Shown in pieces: positions 1-11,100 of a DNA stretch of 64,000 nt; positions within the stretch are counted from its first letter, which is position 1, and every line of letters starts with the position of its first letter. The notes below the pieces were generated by a model. The model saw only the letters and a program-made list of their open reading frames with translations. It had not been told where the DNA came from and made no database searches. The DNA is from Selaginella moellendorffii (lineage: Eukaryota > Streptophyta > Lycopodiopsida > Selaginellales > Selaginellaceae), in NCBI RefSeq assembly GCF_000143415.4, contig NW_003314298.1, positions 127,561-191,560 of the forward strand, given 5' to 3'. Position numbers and translations under genes: made by a program.

Positions 1-1180
1 CTGCTTGTTGCTGTCTTGGAGTTACTACTACATCAAGTTTGTATCCCTCCTCTGAATGCTCAATTGCATGAAACAAAGTTGTGAGGTCCTTTTGGTAGTG
101 ATTGAAAAGACACTATCACACTATAGACTCCCAGATAATCATCATGGTGTAATTTTAACATTCATCCTTCTTCATAAAATCAAGGCCTTTGAAATAAATT
201 GTCCCCTCATCAATGTCAAAGCAGCAATTTCCAAAGGCCATACTCCATCACTTTCATATTGTCAATTGCCAAGTGAACTAGCCTATCAATTTTTTAAAAA
301 CTGGCCAGCTTTGATACCATATTCATGCAAAGGAAGAAATGAATAAACTAAGCTATGTAATCTATGAATGACTCACTTGATCTCAACTTTGTCCGAAGCT
401 CTACAAGTGGTGGTGGAGGACTAAGTAATTTGGCAAAACTCTAAAAAATGAGCCATTAAGTCAGGGCTTTCAGTTTGTAAAAGTTAATTGTTCAGAATTA
501 TTTGCAGTGGCATGCTATAAAATTGAAACCTGCCTTTGAAATAATCATAAAGCTTTTTAAACTCATCATGGAAATTTGCCTCATATATTCTGCAAAGGCA
601 AAACCTCAAAATCAATAACAAGAACACAACAGCCACCAATTTATTTAGGGCTTTGAAATCCAACAAACTTTGCAAAAATTGTGACTCCACCAAGATCTAC
701 ATCATATGTCATTCTTATTCCTAATACGATGATTGCAAAATCTTGCACTTCTAAAAGTTTATGGCTGTATTGAAGTCTTTAGAGACCAAAAAGGATTAAT
801 GATTGTAATATATATGCTTTTTTTGGTGGTCTATAATGAGGCCTGCTATCATAGTAAAATTTGATGAATCCCATCTCTAAAAGGGTTATCATCATATCCA
901 AAATAATCCTACTTGGGAATCAAACCTCAATTCATGTATAGAAATGACATGTTGTCATCTCCAACCCTTGATCCTCCCATTGATTTTTCCTCATTCATTG
1001 ATAGTGAGGAGGAGGAGGAGAGAGGAGGATGTTCTTGAGTTATGCTCTTACTCTGCTTGGATGAGCTTCTGTACCACATCCAAAAGTATATGATCAATTA
1101 AACTTTGACATGACTGAAAAAGGATGTGATGAATCTGATAGAAGTTTGCGTGCTTGAGCCCCTCAAGTTCCACAATCTTT
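1..1180. other. AT-rich stretch with no gene recognised
   Basis: I can support no gene here. The short open frames (56-346 on plus, 484-693 on minus) have no recognisable domain and biased composition. The stretch leads into the copia remnant that follows, so it is probably older decayed retroelement sequence, but I see no readable gag or protease motif in it. Confidence 0.4.
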
Positions 1181-2235
1181 TCGAGTCTCAAAACTTCATT
1201 CATATAAAGAAGCCATCATCAATTTGCCATGGATGAAGAGATGAAATCTCAAAAGGGAGTTGGAATCTCTAAAGTTGTTTTTAAAACTTGAAGGAAGAAG
1301 AAATATAGATAGAAAATGGGTATATAAAGTTTATAGTATTGATGGGAGTGTGAAGAGATATAAAGCACGATTGGTGGCTCAAGGGTTCACACAGATTCTT
1401 AGTCTGAGCCATTTTCACCCATGGTTAAGATGGCTAGCATTTGCACACTTCTTGCTTGCTTTTGCAGATGAATTTGACTTGTAAGTCCATTATATAGACA
1501 TGAAATGGCTTTTATGAATAAAAACTTCAAGGAGATTTCCATGAGAGAACTAGTTCACAACTCTGGGAAAAGTTTGGTATAGAAATTAAAGAAGTTGTTA
1601 ACAATCATCTAGACAATTGTATGAATGCATTGATAAGTCTTTGATAGAAAAAGGATTTACTAAGCTTGCTTCAAATGGTAAAACTCATTGGAGTTTCTGA
1701 AAAAGACCAAGGACTTATCTTGGTCAAGTGACAAAACCTTTGGGAATGGAAGTTAAGAAGGATGTATATACTGGTTTTATAGTTATAACTCAACATAGCT
1801 ATATTCAAAAGTTGTTGCATTAATTTGGTTTATAGGATTGAAAGCCAATGCTAACTCCCATGATAGTTCTTTGCTGCAACTAATGGAACTATACTACAAT
1901 TATCAAAGTGTGGTTGGCAATTTATTATATGCTGCAACATGCTTTCGTCCTAATATCTCATTTGTAGTTGGAATTTAATTCGGTACATCTTTGCACCAAC
2001 TCACATCCATTTACAAGCTGCAAAGAGAGTTTCATGGGAACACAAAACAAAATACATCGAGATCCAATGTCACTTCATTCGTGGACAGATTGAAAAGCGG
2101 GAAGTGATCATGCACTATGTTCCCACCAAGCCGTAGACAGTCGACATTTTCACTAAGGCCCTTGGTAAAAGTCAGTTTATCTTTCTTCAAAAGAAGCTTG
2201 GAGTAAGCAGACTCCTGCTGGGAGCTGAATGAAGG
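1180..2235 (+). mobile_element. Ty1/copia reverse transcriptase-RNase H remnant
   Basis: The plus strand reads, with stops and frame changes, as the reverse transcriptase half of a Ty1/copia polyprotein. The clearest piece (about 1260-1400) contains KWVYKVYSIDGSVKRYKARL followed by VAQGFTQ, the hallmark start of the copia reverse transcriptase. A piece near 1185-1240 fits the usual preceding YKEAI...MDEEMKS stretch. Near 2128-2210 the frame reads VDIFTKALGKSQF, the typical RNase H C-terminus. The middle is too eroded to follow. It is a dead copy. No LTR could be delimited. Confidence 0.75.
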
Positions 2236-2566
2236 AATTTGGGACTCAGAGCTTTTTAGCTTGTATATATAAGGTGGGATCTTCTAAAACAACATATGAT
2301 TTTTCCTATTCCTTTTCCCTGAGGATGGTGTCAAAGCTCTCGTGGAGTCACGCAAAGCACAGGCAGACAGACAAGTTGAGCAAGTGATGGAGAGAACCCA
2401 GCGCTACTTTACTTGGGGTGCTGGGTAACTTCTGTTAGTTTCAAAACGCCATGATTATGATAAACTAAAGCAACAACAGAATTCCAGCTTGCAATTTGTA
2501 GTGAGCCCAAGAAGATTGCTTTGCTACCATGGCAATGAGCAGTTATACTACAGATATGCATGCTAC
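2236..2566. other. Non-coding stretch after the copia remnant
   Basis: No gene is supported. Possibly what is left of the retroelement's 3' untranslated region or LTR, because it follows the RNase H C-terminus directly. No matching 5' copy is seen in this window. Confidence 0.3.
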
Positions 2567-2845
2567 TCATCGAATGCCGCATTTCTTATCAGGCGATCCA
2601 AACACCCTCCAGAAGCACAGTGTCTCGTCCACGGCCGCAGTTAGTTTCCTCCGGGCTCTACATGCAAAACAGGAAAAGCCACAAAAAACTGGAGAAGAAG
2701 AAAACAATGTGTGTATTGTTTGGTGATAAACGTATGCCAAATGGATCACTCGAGCAGTGTGGCCCCGGAGCTTGGCAATCCTGATCATGGACGGATACAC
2801 ACACAGCTGGTTGAGCTGTAGCCATGGCTGCTGAGAATCTTCTTT
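2567..2845 (-). pseudogene. CDC20/Fizzy-type WD40 fragment
   Basis: On the minus strand two separated blocks match the last WD40 repeats of CDC20/FZR anaphase-promoting-complex activators. The upstream block reads NQLCVYPSMIRIAKLRGHTA then RVIHLA; the family normally has two more residues (WK) before YPSM. The downstream block reads AAVDETLCFWRVFGSPDKK, equivalent to the family's DETLRFW final repeat. An intron-like stretch of about 70 bp lies between. No N-terminal C-box, no earlier WD repeats and no full frame are present. It is best read as a truncated pseudogene. Recognition rests on motif similarity only. Confidence 0.55.
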
Positions 2846-2869
2846 TGATGCCGGCTCCACTCACACCTG

Positions 2870-3385
2870 CGTGAACATGTCAAGAGCAGCGAAGGAAAGA
2901 TCGAGAGGAGCAAAGACAGTGGAGAAGAAGAGAAGATCACCTCGATGCTATTGAGACACTTCCTGGTTTTGGGATCTAACAGTTTCCTTTGAGCTTACAA
3001 GTACTTCCTCAATAACAATTGCTTAGTTTTGATATTATTCCAACTTAATTTTCAATATAAACAATCAAAACAAGGTAGGACACAAATTTGGATGCATGCA
3101 CAGATCAAGGAGAAACATATGCAAGGAAATAAAGAGTCTCTTTACCAGACTGCAACATAGGAAACGTGTAAGATTATTGAAACCGAACAAAGCACAGGCT
3201 TACCCACCAGGAGCGCAACAAGGGCAAGCCAAAGGTTTCATCTCGGTCTTTTCCCAGATGCTCAAGAATCCCGACGAAGACCTCAGCAGCGACGACCTTC
3301 CAGACCGCCGATGGATGCGCTCACATGTCCAGCCCAAACGACGTGCACGAGAACCAGTTTGAGCAAAGCTAGACCCTAGATTGAG
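2870..3385. other. Upstream region of the SDR gene
   Basis: No gene is supported. An open frame at 3096-3362 (plus) encodes a basic 88-residue peptide with no recognisable domain. The interval should contain the promoter and 5' UTR of the SDR gene that starts at 3386. Confidence 0.3.
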
Positions 3386-4322
3386 ATGGCGAGCACGGCG
3401 ATGACGATGCCGCCGCGGTGCGCCATTGTGACGGGCGTCGCTCGCCGGCGTGGCATCGGGAGGAGCATCGTCGACTGCTTCCTCAACGAGGTGGGGAATC
3501 GCTCGATGGGTAACACTCAGGTTAATCACATAACAACAGGGCTACTGCGTTGTTGGGAGTGACATCCAAGCGCTGGAAGAACAAGGGAGCTGCGTCACCA
3601 ACAGCAGGTTTCACTTTGTTCGGGCCGATGTGAGCGACGCAGCGCAAGCCAAATCGATTGTCCAGGCCAGCTTGGAGCGATTTGGACACCACATTCACGC
3701 CCTCGTCAACAACGCAGGCAAGAGAGCGAGAGCGAGACTCTGATTATGACTGTCATGGGATTTTGTTTGCCTGATCACACACAGCCTTGACTCGTGGAGA
3801 GGAAGGACAAGATGCCATTCAAGCTTTCGACGCCATGCTCCGTGTCAACCTGAACGGCCCCTTCTATCTCTCGCACTACGCCATCCCACACATGCCCCGC
3901 GGCTGCTCCAGCATCATTCATGTGTCGAGCACCCGAGCCCTCCAGAGCGAGGCTGACACCGTCGGCTACACCGCCTCCAAGGCTGGCCTCTGTGGATTGA
4001 CGCACTCGCAGGCAAGCTCTCTCGGCCACTTTCTTCTCATTCACAAGCGATGTGTCTGTCTTCACAGGCTATAACTTATGCGGGACACGCCCGGGTGAAT
4101 GCCATCCTCCCCGGGTGGATCAACACCAGCGACGAGCACGAGCACGAGGTGGCGATCCGCGAGGTGGACAAGCAGTGGCATCCCGTGGGCCGCGTCGGCG
4201 AACCCGTGGATGTGGCGCAGCTTTGCCTGTTTTTGTGTGACGAGAGCAAGTCGGGCTTCATCACGGGCCAGCAGTTTGTGGTGGACGGGGGCACCACCGT
4301 CAAGATGGTCTACCCGAGCTGA
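3386..4322 (+). CDS. Short-chain dehydrogenase/reductase (SDR), four exons
   Basis: Exons 3386-3490, 3540-3717, 3785-4011 and 4068-4322 join to a protein of 254 residues. It is a classical single-domain NAD(P)-dependent oxidoreductase. Visible marks: N-terminal TGVARRRGIG nucleotide-binding loop, NNA motif after exon 2, serine in IHVSS, the YTASK catalytic Tyr/Lys pair, NAILPGW, and the family's usual C-terminal GQQFVVDGGTT. Substrate is unknown; the closest general class is 3-ketoacyl-reductase/glucose dehydrogenase-like SDRs. No transit or signal peptide is evident, so it is probably cytosolic. Introns are 49, 67 and 56 bp. Introns 2 and 3 both appear to start with GC rather than GT (CAG|GCAAG), with no in-frame GT alternative. 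A broken duplicate of the last exon lies about 1.6 kb downstream. Confidence 0.88.
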
Positions 4323-5225
4323 GAATGTTCACACCACTTTGTTTACTTTTCCATCTCAAGGGGATGCACTGGTCGACGACGTGATTATTCTCTCACACTC
4401 ACTTTCATAACATGATATCGGAGCGCACAGATCTGAAGGAGGTAATCTCCCAGAAAAGTCTGTACAGTCCGTGAGTGCTTGGCTTACTCTACTCCAACAT
4501 GGCAGGGAGCTGCAACAAGATGGGGAATTTGGGACGGTTTCAGCAGGGAGCTTCCCAGATGTTGTTCCAAGGTATGATCTGGAACGTAGAGGACGTGGAC
4601 ATGAGGCTGTCTTTCCACAACAGATTCCTTCAAGCCTTCTTCAGCCTGGAGCGCTGAGTGGCATTTCATCGTCAATGGAAGTATATATCAGGTAATCGTT
4701 ACAAAGAAGCGCGCCTTGGTACTCGGGCAGGCACTGGACTTCCTGCGAGTTTACCACGGCAAAGGGGAACAAGTCGAGTTCTGCATACTAGTACCTCACT
4801 TCAATCTCGATACCGTCAATCTGGCTGAAAAGGGAAAGCGAAGTTCATGCAAGGACAAAACAAATAGAATCAAGAAGCTGAACATCAAGGTGAAGGTAGT
4901 CTCGTTGGACATTGGGTGACGTTTGCTGCCCGGTTTTAGGGTTTGCAGGGACAGGCATCATTGCCAACGATATCAGTTTGCATTACAAACACGGATCTAA
5001 CATCTAATCTTTGGGGACGTCGATACACTACCACGGACATCTCAGATAGTGGAAAAGCAATGTCATCGAGTTCCATGGCTCATTCCATCACCATCTTCGC
5101 TCACGTGGCCTTGTTGGTTCAGAAGCAAGTCCACACCTGTAGCTACCATGGAGGCAATACTCGAACTGTTCAAAGCTCAAACAGTTTCGTGTGTTGACAT
5201 AGTGACTTTAACTTTTGCATAAATT
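4323..5225. other. Intergenic stretch with unassigned short frames
   Basis: Frames at 4471-4919 (plus) give peptides such as ALDFLRVYHGKGEQVEFCIL that look protein-like but match no family I know and are broken by stops and frame changes. They may be a decayed gene. No start, splice pattern or domain supports an intact gene. The first 75 bp form the 3' UTR of the SDR gene, whose sequence recurs at 5820-5905. Confidence 0.3.
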
Positions 5226-5680
5226 TCATAAACATCTTTCTGCGGAGGTTGCCCAGTGTGATGTTCTTGAGCTCAAGTGGAAGTTTGTGCCTGCCTTTGT
5301 CGCAGAAGTGGACTTGGCTAGCACGCTGTCGTGCGGTCTCACGCACAGGAAATAGCATTTGGGAGACGTCTCCCAGTTGCGAATCCCTGGCATAGTCGTC
5401 TTGACATGCAGAGACGGCCAGGCCTTGTCCACCACTTGAACAAACTCGGACCACACGCAAGGCTCACGTCCCGTCTTACAGATGTTCTGCAGAGAAATAT
5501 CCCCGTGGTGCTTGCAGCACCTCAGACACTTGGTTGCTTATATCGTAGACTTGCGAGTGTGTTATCGGCCTGGAGGCCTTTCCAACGGCGATTACCTGAA
5601 AGAGCATCGTAGAGCATGTCCCTCTCAGTCTGAAACCACCTCTCCCAAGCCCAGTCCTGTTCTACTCTCTCCAATGCCTC
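5226..5680 (-). pseudogene. Unidentified coding remnant
   Basis: On the minus strand a continuous frame of about 90 codons from near 5532 to 5226 reads sensibly (for example KTGREPCVWSEFVQVVDKAW and MPGIRNWETSPKCYFLC). A neighbouring frame (5758-5522) gives WERWFQTERDMLYDALSGN. Switching frame near 5540 joins them into one polar, Trp/Cys-rich polypeptide with no ATG-initiated full frame. I cannot name the family. It may be a fragment of a lineage-specific repeated gene. It abuts the duplicated SDR exon. Confidence 0.35.
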
Positions 5681-5697
5681 CTGCTGGTGGCAGTCGC

Positions 5698-5905
5698 CAA
5701 CATCCGGCTGGATCAACACCACCGACAAGCACGAGCACGAGCACAAGGTGGTGATCACGCATCCCGTGGGCCGCGTGTATGACGGGCTTCATCACGGGCA
5801 TGACTGTCAACCCGAGCTGAGAATATTCACATGCTCGTCTCACTTTGTTTTCTTTTCTGTCTCTAGACTGTCCAAGGGATACACCCGTCGACGACCACGA
5901 CGTGA
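5698..5905 (+). pseudogene. Truncated duplicate of the SDR last exon and 3' UTR
   Basis: This stretch repeats pieces of 4105-4395: the GGATCAACACC...GAGCACGAGCACGAG segment, CATCCCGTGGGCCGCGT, GGGCTTCATCACGGGC, the terminal CCCGAGCTGAGAAT around the stop codon, and part of the following UTR (CGTCGACGACCACGACGTGA). At least two internal blocks present in the parent exon are missing, including the one coding for the EPVDVAQL stretch, so the frame is broken. It is a partial, non-functional copy of the neighbouring SDR gene. Confidence 0.8.
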
Positions 5906-6288
5906 ATATTCTCTTCCCACTGCGCTTTCCTCTTTCCTGGCCTGGGCTTTCATCCTCTATACTATAGGAGCAAGGACTGTCTCTAGCTAACTTGGGCTCT
6001 CCTCACCCAATAGCTTCCAGTCACTCGAACCCAAGAGAGATCAGGAGGCAAGTGGCAGTGGCATGTGGAGATCGTGCATGGGGCTCCCAAGTCTGGGTGA
6101 GAGCTAGCTAGTTACATTGCTCATGAAATCTCTCCTCATTCCAGATTCTTTGTGTGCTAGGATGGCTTGCTCCCTCGTACCAAGCAACCGGCCGCAATTG
6201 GAGGAGCTGAGGAGAAGGCTAGGGAAGAAGAAGAGGGTTGGTTCCTTCCTCCTCAACTTGCGGAGAGGAGAGGGATCCAGCAGCCGAC
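5906..6288. other. Intergenic, upstream of the DeSI-like gene
   Basis: No gene is supported. It presumably carries the promoter and 5' UTR of the following gene; no clear TATA box could be assigned by eye. Confidence 0.3.
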
Positions 6289-6948
6289 ATGGAGCTCGAG
6301 GTGAGCGGCAGTACTAGCAGCGCGAGGAAGAGGCGCAGCACACGGTTGAGGAAGGCGGCAGACGAGCAAGGCGAGGAGCAAGGAGGAGGAGGAGCGCTGA
6401 GCGTACGAATGCCCGTCTATCTCAATGTCTACGATCTCTCGCCCATCAATGGCTACATGTACTGGGTCGGCCTCGGGATGTTCCACTCGGGCATTGAAGG
6501 TAAGCAAGGGATTGATTGGGTTGAGGAGCACCGATAGATTCGTGTGTCATCCCCCGCAGTTCACGGAGTGGAGTACTCGTTCGGTGCCCACGACTTCTCC
6601 AGCAGCGGCGTGTTTGAGGTGATCCCGCGCAGCTGCCCGGGCTACACGTTTCGAAAGGCCATGGTGCTGGGCAGCACCGAGCTGAGCGCTGGCGACGTCC
6701 GCGAGCTGATCGAGAGGATGTCCATCGCCTACACGGGCGACTCGTACCATCTCATCCTGCGCAACTGCAACCACTTCACCAACGAGGTGAGCCTGCGCTT
6801 GACGGGCTGCGCCATCCCGGGATGGGTCAATCGCCTCGCAAACATTGGCATGTGCTCCTTCGGCTCCTGCATCATGTGCTACAGGCTCCGCGTCCACCAC
6901 CAAAACTTCTCCTCCCCGCCGCCCATGCTAGCTCTCAAGGATTGCTGA
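6289..6948 (+). CDS. PPPDE/DeSI-like deSUMOylating isopeptidase family protein
   Basis: Two exons (6289-6499 and 6560-6948, intron 60 bp) encode 199 residues. The PPPDE fold is a papain-like cysteine peptidase family acting on SUMO or ubiquitin conjugates. Residues about 43-160 carry it: PVYLNVYDLSPIN start strand, catalytic His66 in GMFHSGIEV, conserved VEYSFGAHDF, and catalytic Cys140 in LRNCNHFTNE, followed by GCAIPGWVNRLA. The N-terminal 40 residues are charged and low-complexity (RKRRSTRLRK, EEQGGGG) and could hold a nuclear signal. An in-frame ATG at 6238 would add 17 residues; 6289 was chosen because the extension is unlike the family. The C-terminal tail is short. Protease activity is inferred from the intact His/Cys dyad. 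Confidence 0.88.
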
Positions 6949-7124
6949 TCCAGAGAAAGCCCACTTGGCCAAGTGTATAAGATCCATCCACGCTTGTCTC
7001 TTTGATCTGGATCACCGCCTGCCTTCACAGACAAAGGAGAGACAACACTCCAAAGAGCGCCTTCCTTGCGGGATGGCCGACGACAAGCTCTACAAACTAC
7101 TGTTGTTTAGCCAGGCCGGAGTCG

Positions 7125-7910
7125 TCACATTATGTGGGTGATCCACGACAGTGTCTGCTTGGAGCAGGGCGAGGGAGGCAGGCACTCCACCTCGCCCTCG
7201 CCATCGCTGGAGCCACGGTACGACTTACAGCCGGCGGGGACCATGAGGCTGGCGACTGGAAGCGAGAAGTCGCTGCAAAACTCCTTGAACACCTGTTCCA
7301 CTATCTCCCTGTAGGCCGGACATGTGAGGAGGTGGTAGTAGCCGAAAAACTCCTCCAGATCGACCAAGTTGTCCAGGTCCTTGGACAGCACCATGGACAC
7401 AACCTCGTGCCAGTTATCAGCCAGAGGACGCCACGCCGGCGACGATGATGCTGCTGCTGGCGGAGCGTGACGGGCGCTTCGGGGCCGAGGAGCGACGAGT
7501 TTTGATGCTGCTCTTGACGACGACGAAGGAACCACCAGCTGACCACTCCGGGGGATGAAGACTTCGTGCTTGGTCAACCGCGGGGATTGGGAATGCAGGT
7601 TGAGTGGCCCGCTGAAAGGAACCCACGGCTGCTCGTCATCCTCGTCTCCGCCACCCGTGGTGAGCCGCGCCAACTTTGTCGACCTTCCCGTCGACCTTGG
7701 AAGCAATCTTAATCTCCTGAGGAACCCGGCGGCCGGCGAGCGTGGTGGAGCTTTGGAAACATCACCCTCGCATCTTAGCACCATCTTGTGCGCCGGCCCC
7801 TGCATCAAGCTCCAGTAGACTAGCTTTCTCTTTCGCCGCCTCCTCTTTGGCCTGTAACTTTGGCTACTGAAACACCAGGACAGGGATATAAGCTCTGGCG
7901 GGGCGGCCAT
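7125..7910 (-). CDS. OVATE family protein-like transcriptional regulator
   Basis: A single-exon frame of 261 residues. Its C-terminal residues about 167-216 (WHEVVSMVLSKDLDNLVDLE, then YREIVEQVFKEF) match the OVATE domain pattern of plant OFPs: a helix with M(V/I)xxxI, a DLEELL-like turn, a Y at the start of the next helix, then VxxxFxEI. OFPs are plant repressors that bind TALE homeodomain proteins and affect growth and organ shape. The preceding 160 residues are basic, Ser/Pro-rich and disordered, as in OFPs, with PKRRRRKRK near residue 21 as a possible nuclear signal. The start could instead be the Met at residue 36. Intronless structure also fits OFPs. It is moderately diverged, so the call is not certain. 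Confidence 0.6.
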   Translation of the reverse strand: MAAPPELISLSWCFSSQSYRPKRRRRKRKLVYWSLMQGPAHKMVLRCEGDVSKAPPRSPAAGFLRRLRLLPRSTGRSTKLARLTTGGGDEDDEQPWVPFSGPLNLHSQSPRLTKHEVFIPRSGQLVVPSSSSRAASKLVAPRPRSARHAPPAAASSSPAWRPLADNWHEVVSMVLSKDLDNLVDLEEFFGYYHLLTCPAYREIVEQVFKEFCSDFSLPVASLMVPAGCKSYRGSSDGEGEVECLPPSPCSKQTLSWITHIM

Positions 7911-8109
7911 GCGAGAGGGAGCTTACCACTGGCGCGTGCCTAATAAGCAAAGGACCCACAGAAGGAGATGAGACGTGAAGGAATGATGGAATTCCCACAC
8001 GTTCCATGATATGCCAGACTAGCTAGTCGTCGTGTCCTGTGGCCGAGCAAAACAAGCGCTTTAAACGCAGAAAAACAAGCCTCTCAAAGTCTTACCCAGG
8101 GAATGTATG

Positions 8110-11100
8110 TCAGCTGATCATTGCTGTTAGATTCTGTGCGCTCTTGGAGCGACTCCAGTATTCGTGCACGAGGCCGGCAAACAAAGAGTCGCGACGTCTC
8201 AGCAGCGTGGAAGGAGAGGCAAACTCTTTCGATGTTCCTGCACCAACAAACAAACAAAAAAACAATCGCCACACGCATTTACAGCGAAATGGAAGTGGAG
8301 GGAGGCCTACCATTGTCCAGGACAAGGACTTTATCGCTGTCCATGACGCTGGGAATCCTGTGCGCAATGCTGATGACCGTGCTTCCCAAAAACTCCTCTT
8401 TGATTATCTTTTGGAGTATCCAGTCAGTGTGAGTGTCAATGGATGCTGTTGCCTCGTCAAGAACCAGAATTCTGCTCCTCTTGAGCAGCACCCTCCCCAG
8501 GCAAAACAGTTGCCGCTGTCCCATGCTCCAATTCTCACCATTTTCAGCGACTGGAAATGGTACTGTCACCTCAAGAAGAAAAGAAAACGGAAAGCATAAC
8601 AGACCTTGAGCCCCCAGCTTCAACTCGGATTGCTTCACGGTCTCGGCAAGCTGGCATTTCTCCAGAGCCTGGAAAACACGATCACGACGAGTGAGCGTAT
8701 TGAAAAGAAGATGCCCACCTCCCATATCTCCTCGTCTTGATACATACCAAGCGGATCAATGTTGCTTCTCACCGTGCCTTCAAACAGTGTCGGGTCTTGA
8801 GGGATGATACTCAGCCTCGACCGTAAATCGTTTAGAGAAATGCTCCTGATATCGATACCATCTATGAAAATGGTGCCTTGGACTGGCTCCACCAGCCTGA
8901 AGAGAGCTTGTATGAAGGACGACTTTCCGCTGCCAGTTCTTCCAACAACACCGAGCTTCTCGCCCCCTTGGACGACGAAAGTTACATCCTTCAAGACGAG
9001 GGGCAACCCTGGTCTGTAGCGAAGCTGGCAGAACAAAAGCCATACAAACCATGTCCTTTCTTTCCCAAGCGAACTAGATATTCTACCTGCAAGCTTTGAA
9101 CAGCAACGTTGCCACTTTGAGGCCAGCTGACGCCTGGACCAGCGTCCTTTCCAGCACCTTGTTCCTCCGCTTCGATAGAGCTAAACTGCAAAATCCTTTC
9201 CACGGCTACCATGTTCTGTTCAATCTGGCATATGTTGAAGATCATGTAGTTAAGGCACCCGCTCAGTGCTAGCCCGTAGGAGAGTGAAAGGCCAACAAAT
9301 TCTGCAAAGAACGAAGTGTAAGTGTCATAAACAAAAGAGAAAGCAAAAAAGAAAGAAAACAAAGGATGGGACATGGGAAAAGAATCACGACGAACCGGGA
9401 TTAACAAAGCTTTTAGGAAGGAGCACCAGGAAGAGAGCGGAGAAGCAAAGTATTACAATGCCAATGGTCTCAAGTCGGAAACTGAGCCAGTCGTTGGCAG
9501 CGCCATTGTGAAAGCTCATACGCACGTTGGTATCGATACGATCCATATTGACCCTGGCAAAGCGCTCTTGATGGCCAAAAGCACGGATTGACATCAAGCC
9601 AGCTATGGTTTCCTTGAAGTGGTGAATAACGGGAGCGTCTGTGATAGATTTCAGCCGCGTCAGCTCTCTAGATGTGGCTATAAAGTATCTCTGCAAACAA
9701 AATTCATCTCCTGGAAGGTTATCACATAAACAAAACATGCAGTGGAGTACCTGGTATTTGAAATATATCCATGCCAGAGGAAGAAGCACAAGAAGAAGCT
9801 GCCATGTTATCTCGGAAATCACTAAAAACACTCCAATCAGCTGGAAGCCATTCGCGAGGCTACTACCGTAAAGAAAAGGAAGAGTGAAGTCGACTAGAAC
9901 TTGATCGGTCGAAGACTGCACGACAAAACAATCAGAAGTCCTCATCGATTTTGGTGTGAATTAAGAGTACCCGAGTTAAGATTCGTCCCGTCGGAGTAGC
10001 GTCAAAGAATGATATCGGGGCCCGAAAAATGCTCCTGAGCATCGAGAGGTAGAGCTTCTGAGCGGTGACCAGCCCGCAGTAAGAGATAAGTGTGCTACGC
10101 ATTAGCACAAAGACCCCACTGCCAAGGGCAAGCAGTGAGTAAACAAGGATAAACTTGCGAGGCCCGAAGAAAGGCTTGTTCTTATCCGAGGTTGCGTGAG
10201 CCAGCCCGAAGTCACTTGCAATCTGTAGGCCTTGCCAGGCGCTCTGAATCAGCAGAAAGACAATGACGTGAAATCCTCCGAATGCTTGCGTGACATAAGC
10301 CCAGTAAACACGCCCGTCCACTCGACCTTTGGCTCTCTCCTCCTCCTCCACATCTTCCGCTTGAGCCGATTCATCAGCATTGAACTCACAATGAGATATC
10401 TGGGAGTCGTCACCAGAATCGAAAGCCCGGCCATTCTCTGGCCCGGTCATGCCTTGGCCAACGTCAACAAGTTGCAAAGCTTGGTGGTGAGCTTGCACAA
10501 GGTCGGAGAAATGGACACCATGCTCGAGCAGCTCCTCGAATTTACCCGACTGAACAACTCTGCCTTGCTTCATTACCTGGTACAAAACATCCACCATGAA
10601 CAAGCAGTCTTCACGAGATTTAGCCTTACCAGGATTAAGTCCGCCCCGTGCAGAAACTCTATCTGGTGCGTCACCAAAATCACAGTTTTGCTTGACAAGG
10701 CACCCCTCACGCAATCCTGCCACGGTTCACAGTTTTAAACACAGGAAACACACAAAGAAGAACAAGAACGTACCATGAAAAGTGCTGTTCCGGTGTGTGC
10801 ATCCACGGCACTGAAGATGTCGTCAAGCAGATAGACGTCGGCATCTTGGTACACCGCTCTGGCCAGCTGAATGCGTTGCTTCTGGCCACCACTGAGATTA
10901 AATCCTCGCTCGCCAATGACAGTCAAGTCACCAGCCACGAACTGAGCAAGATCAGCTTGCAAGCAGCAAACTTGGAGTGTCTGACGGTACCGCTGCAAAT
11001 TCATCGCGTTCCCAAACAGAATGTTGTCGCGGATCGTTCCGTTCTGAATCCAAGGACACTGCGAAACATAGGCCGCTCGTCCACTCACCTTCACCTGGCA

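Noticed and set aside
3491-3539. Alternative 19-bp first intron in the SDR (splicing at 3521)
   Set aside because: Too short for plant splicing; the 49-bp intron from 3491 gives the same downstream phase and a normal family length.
7002-7448. Plus-strand frame of 148 codons
   Set aside because: Antisense to the OVATE-like gene and without any domain.
8039-8599. Plus-strand frame of 186 codons
   Set aside because: Runs antisense through the last exons of the ABCC gene, including NBD2; no domain of its own.
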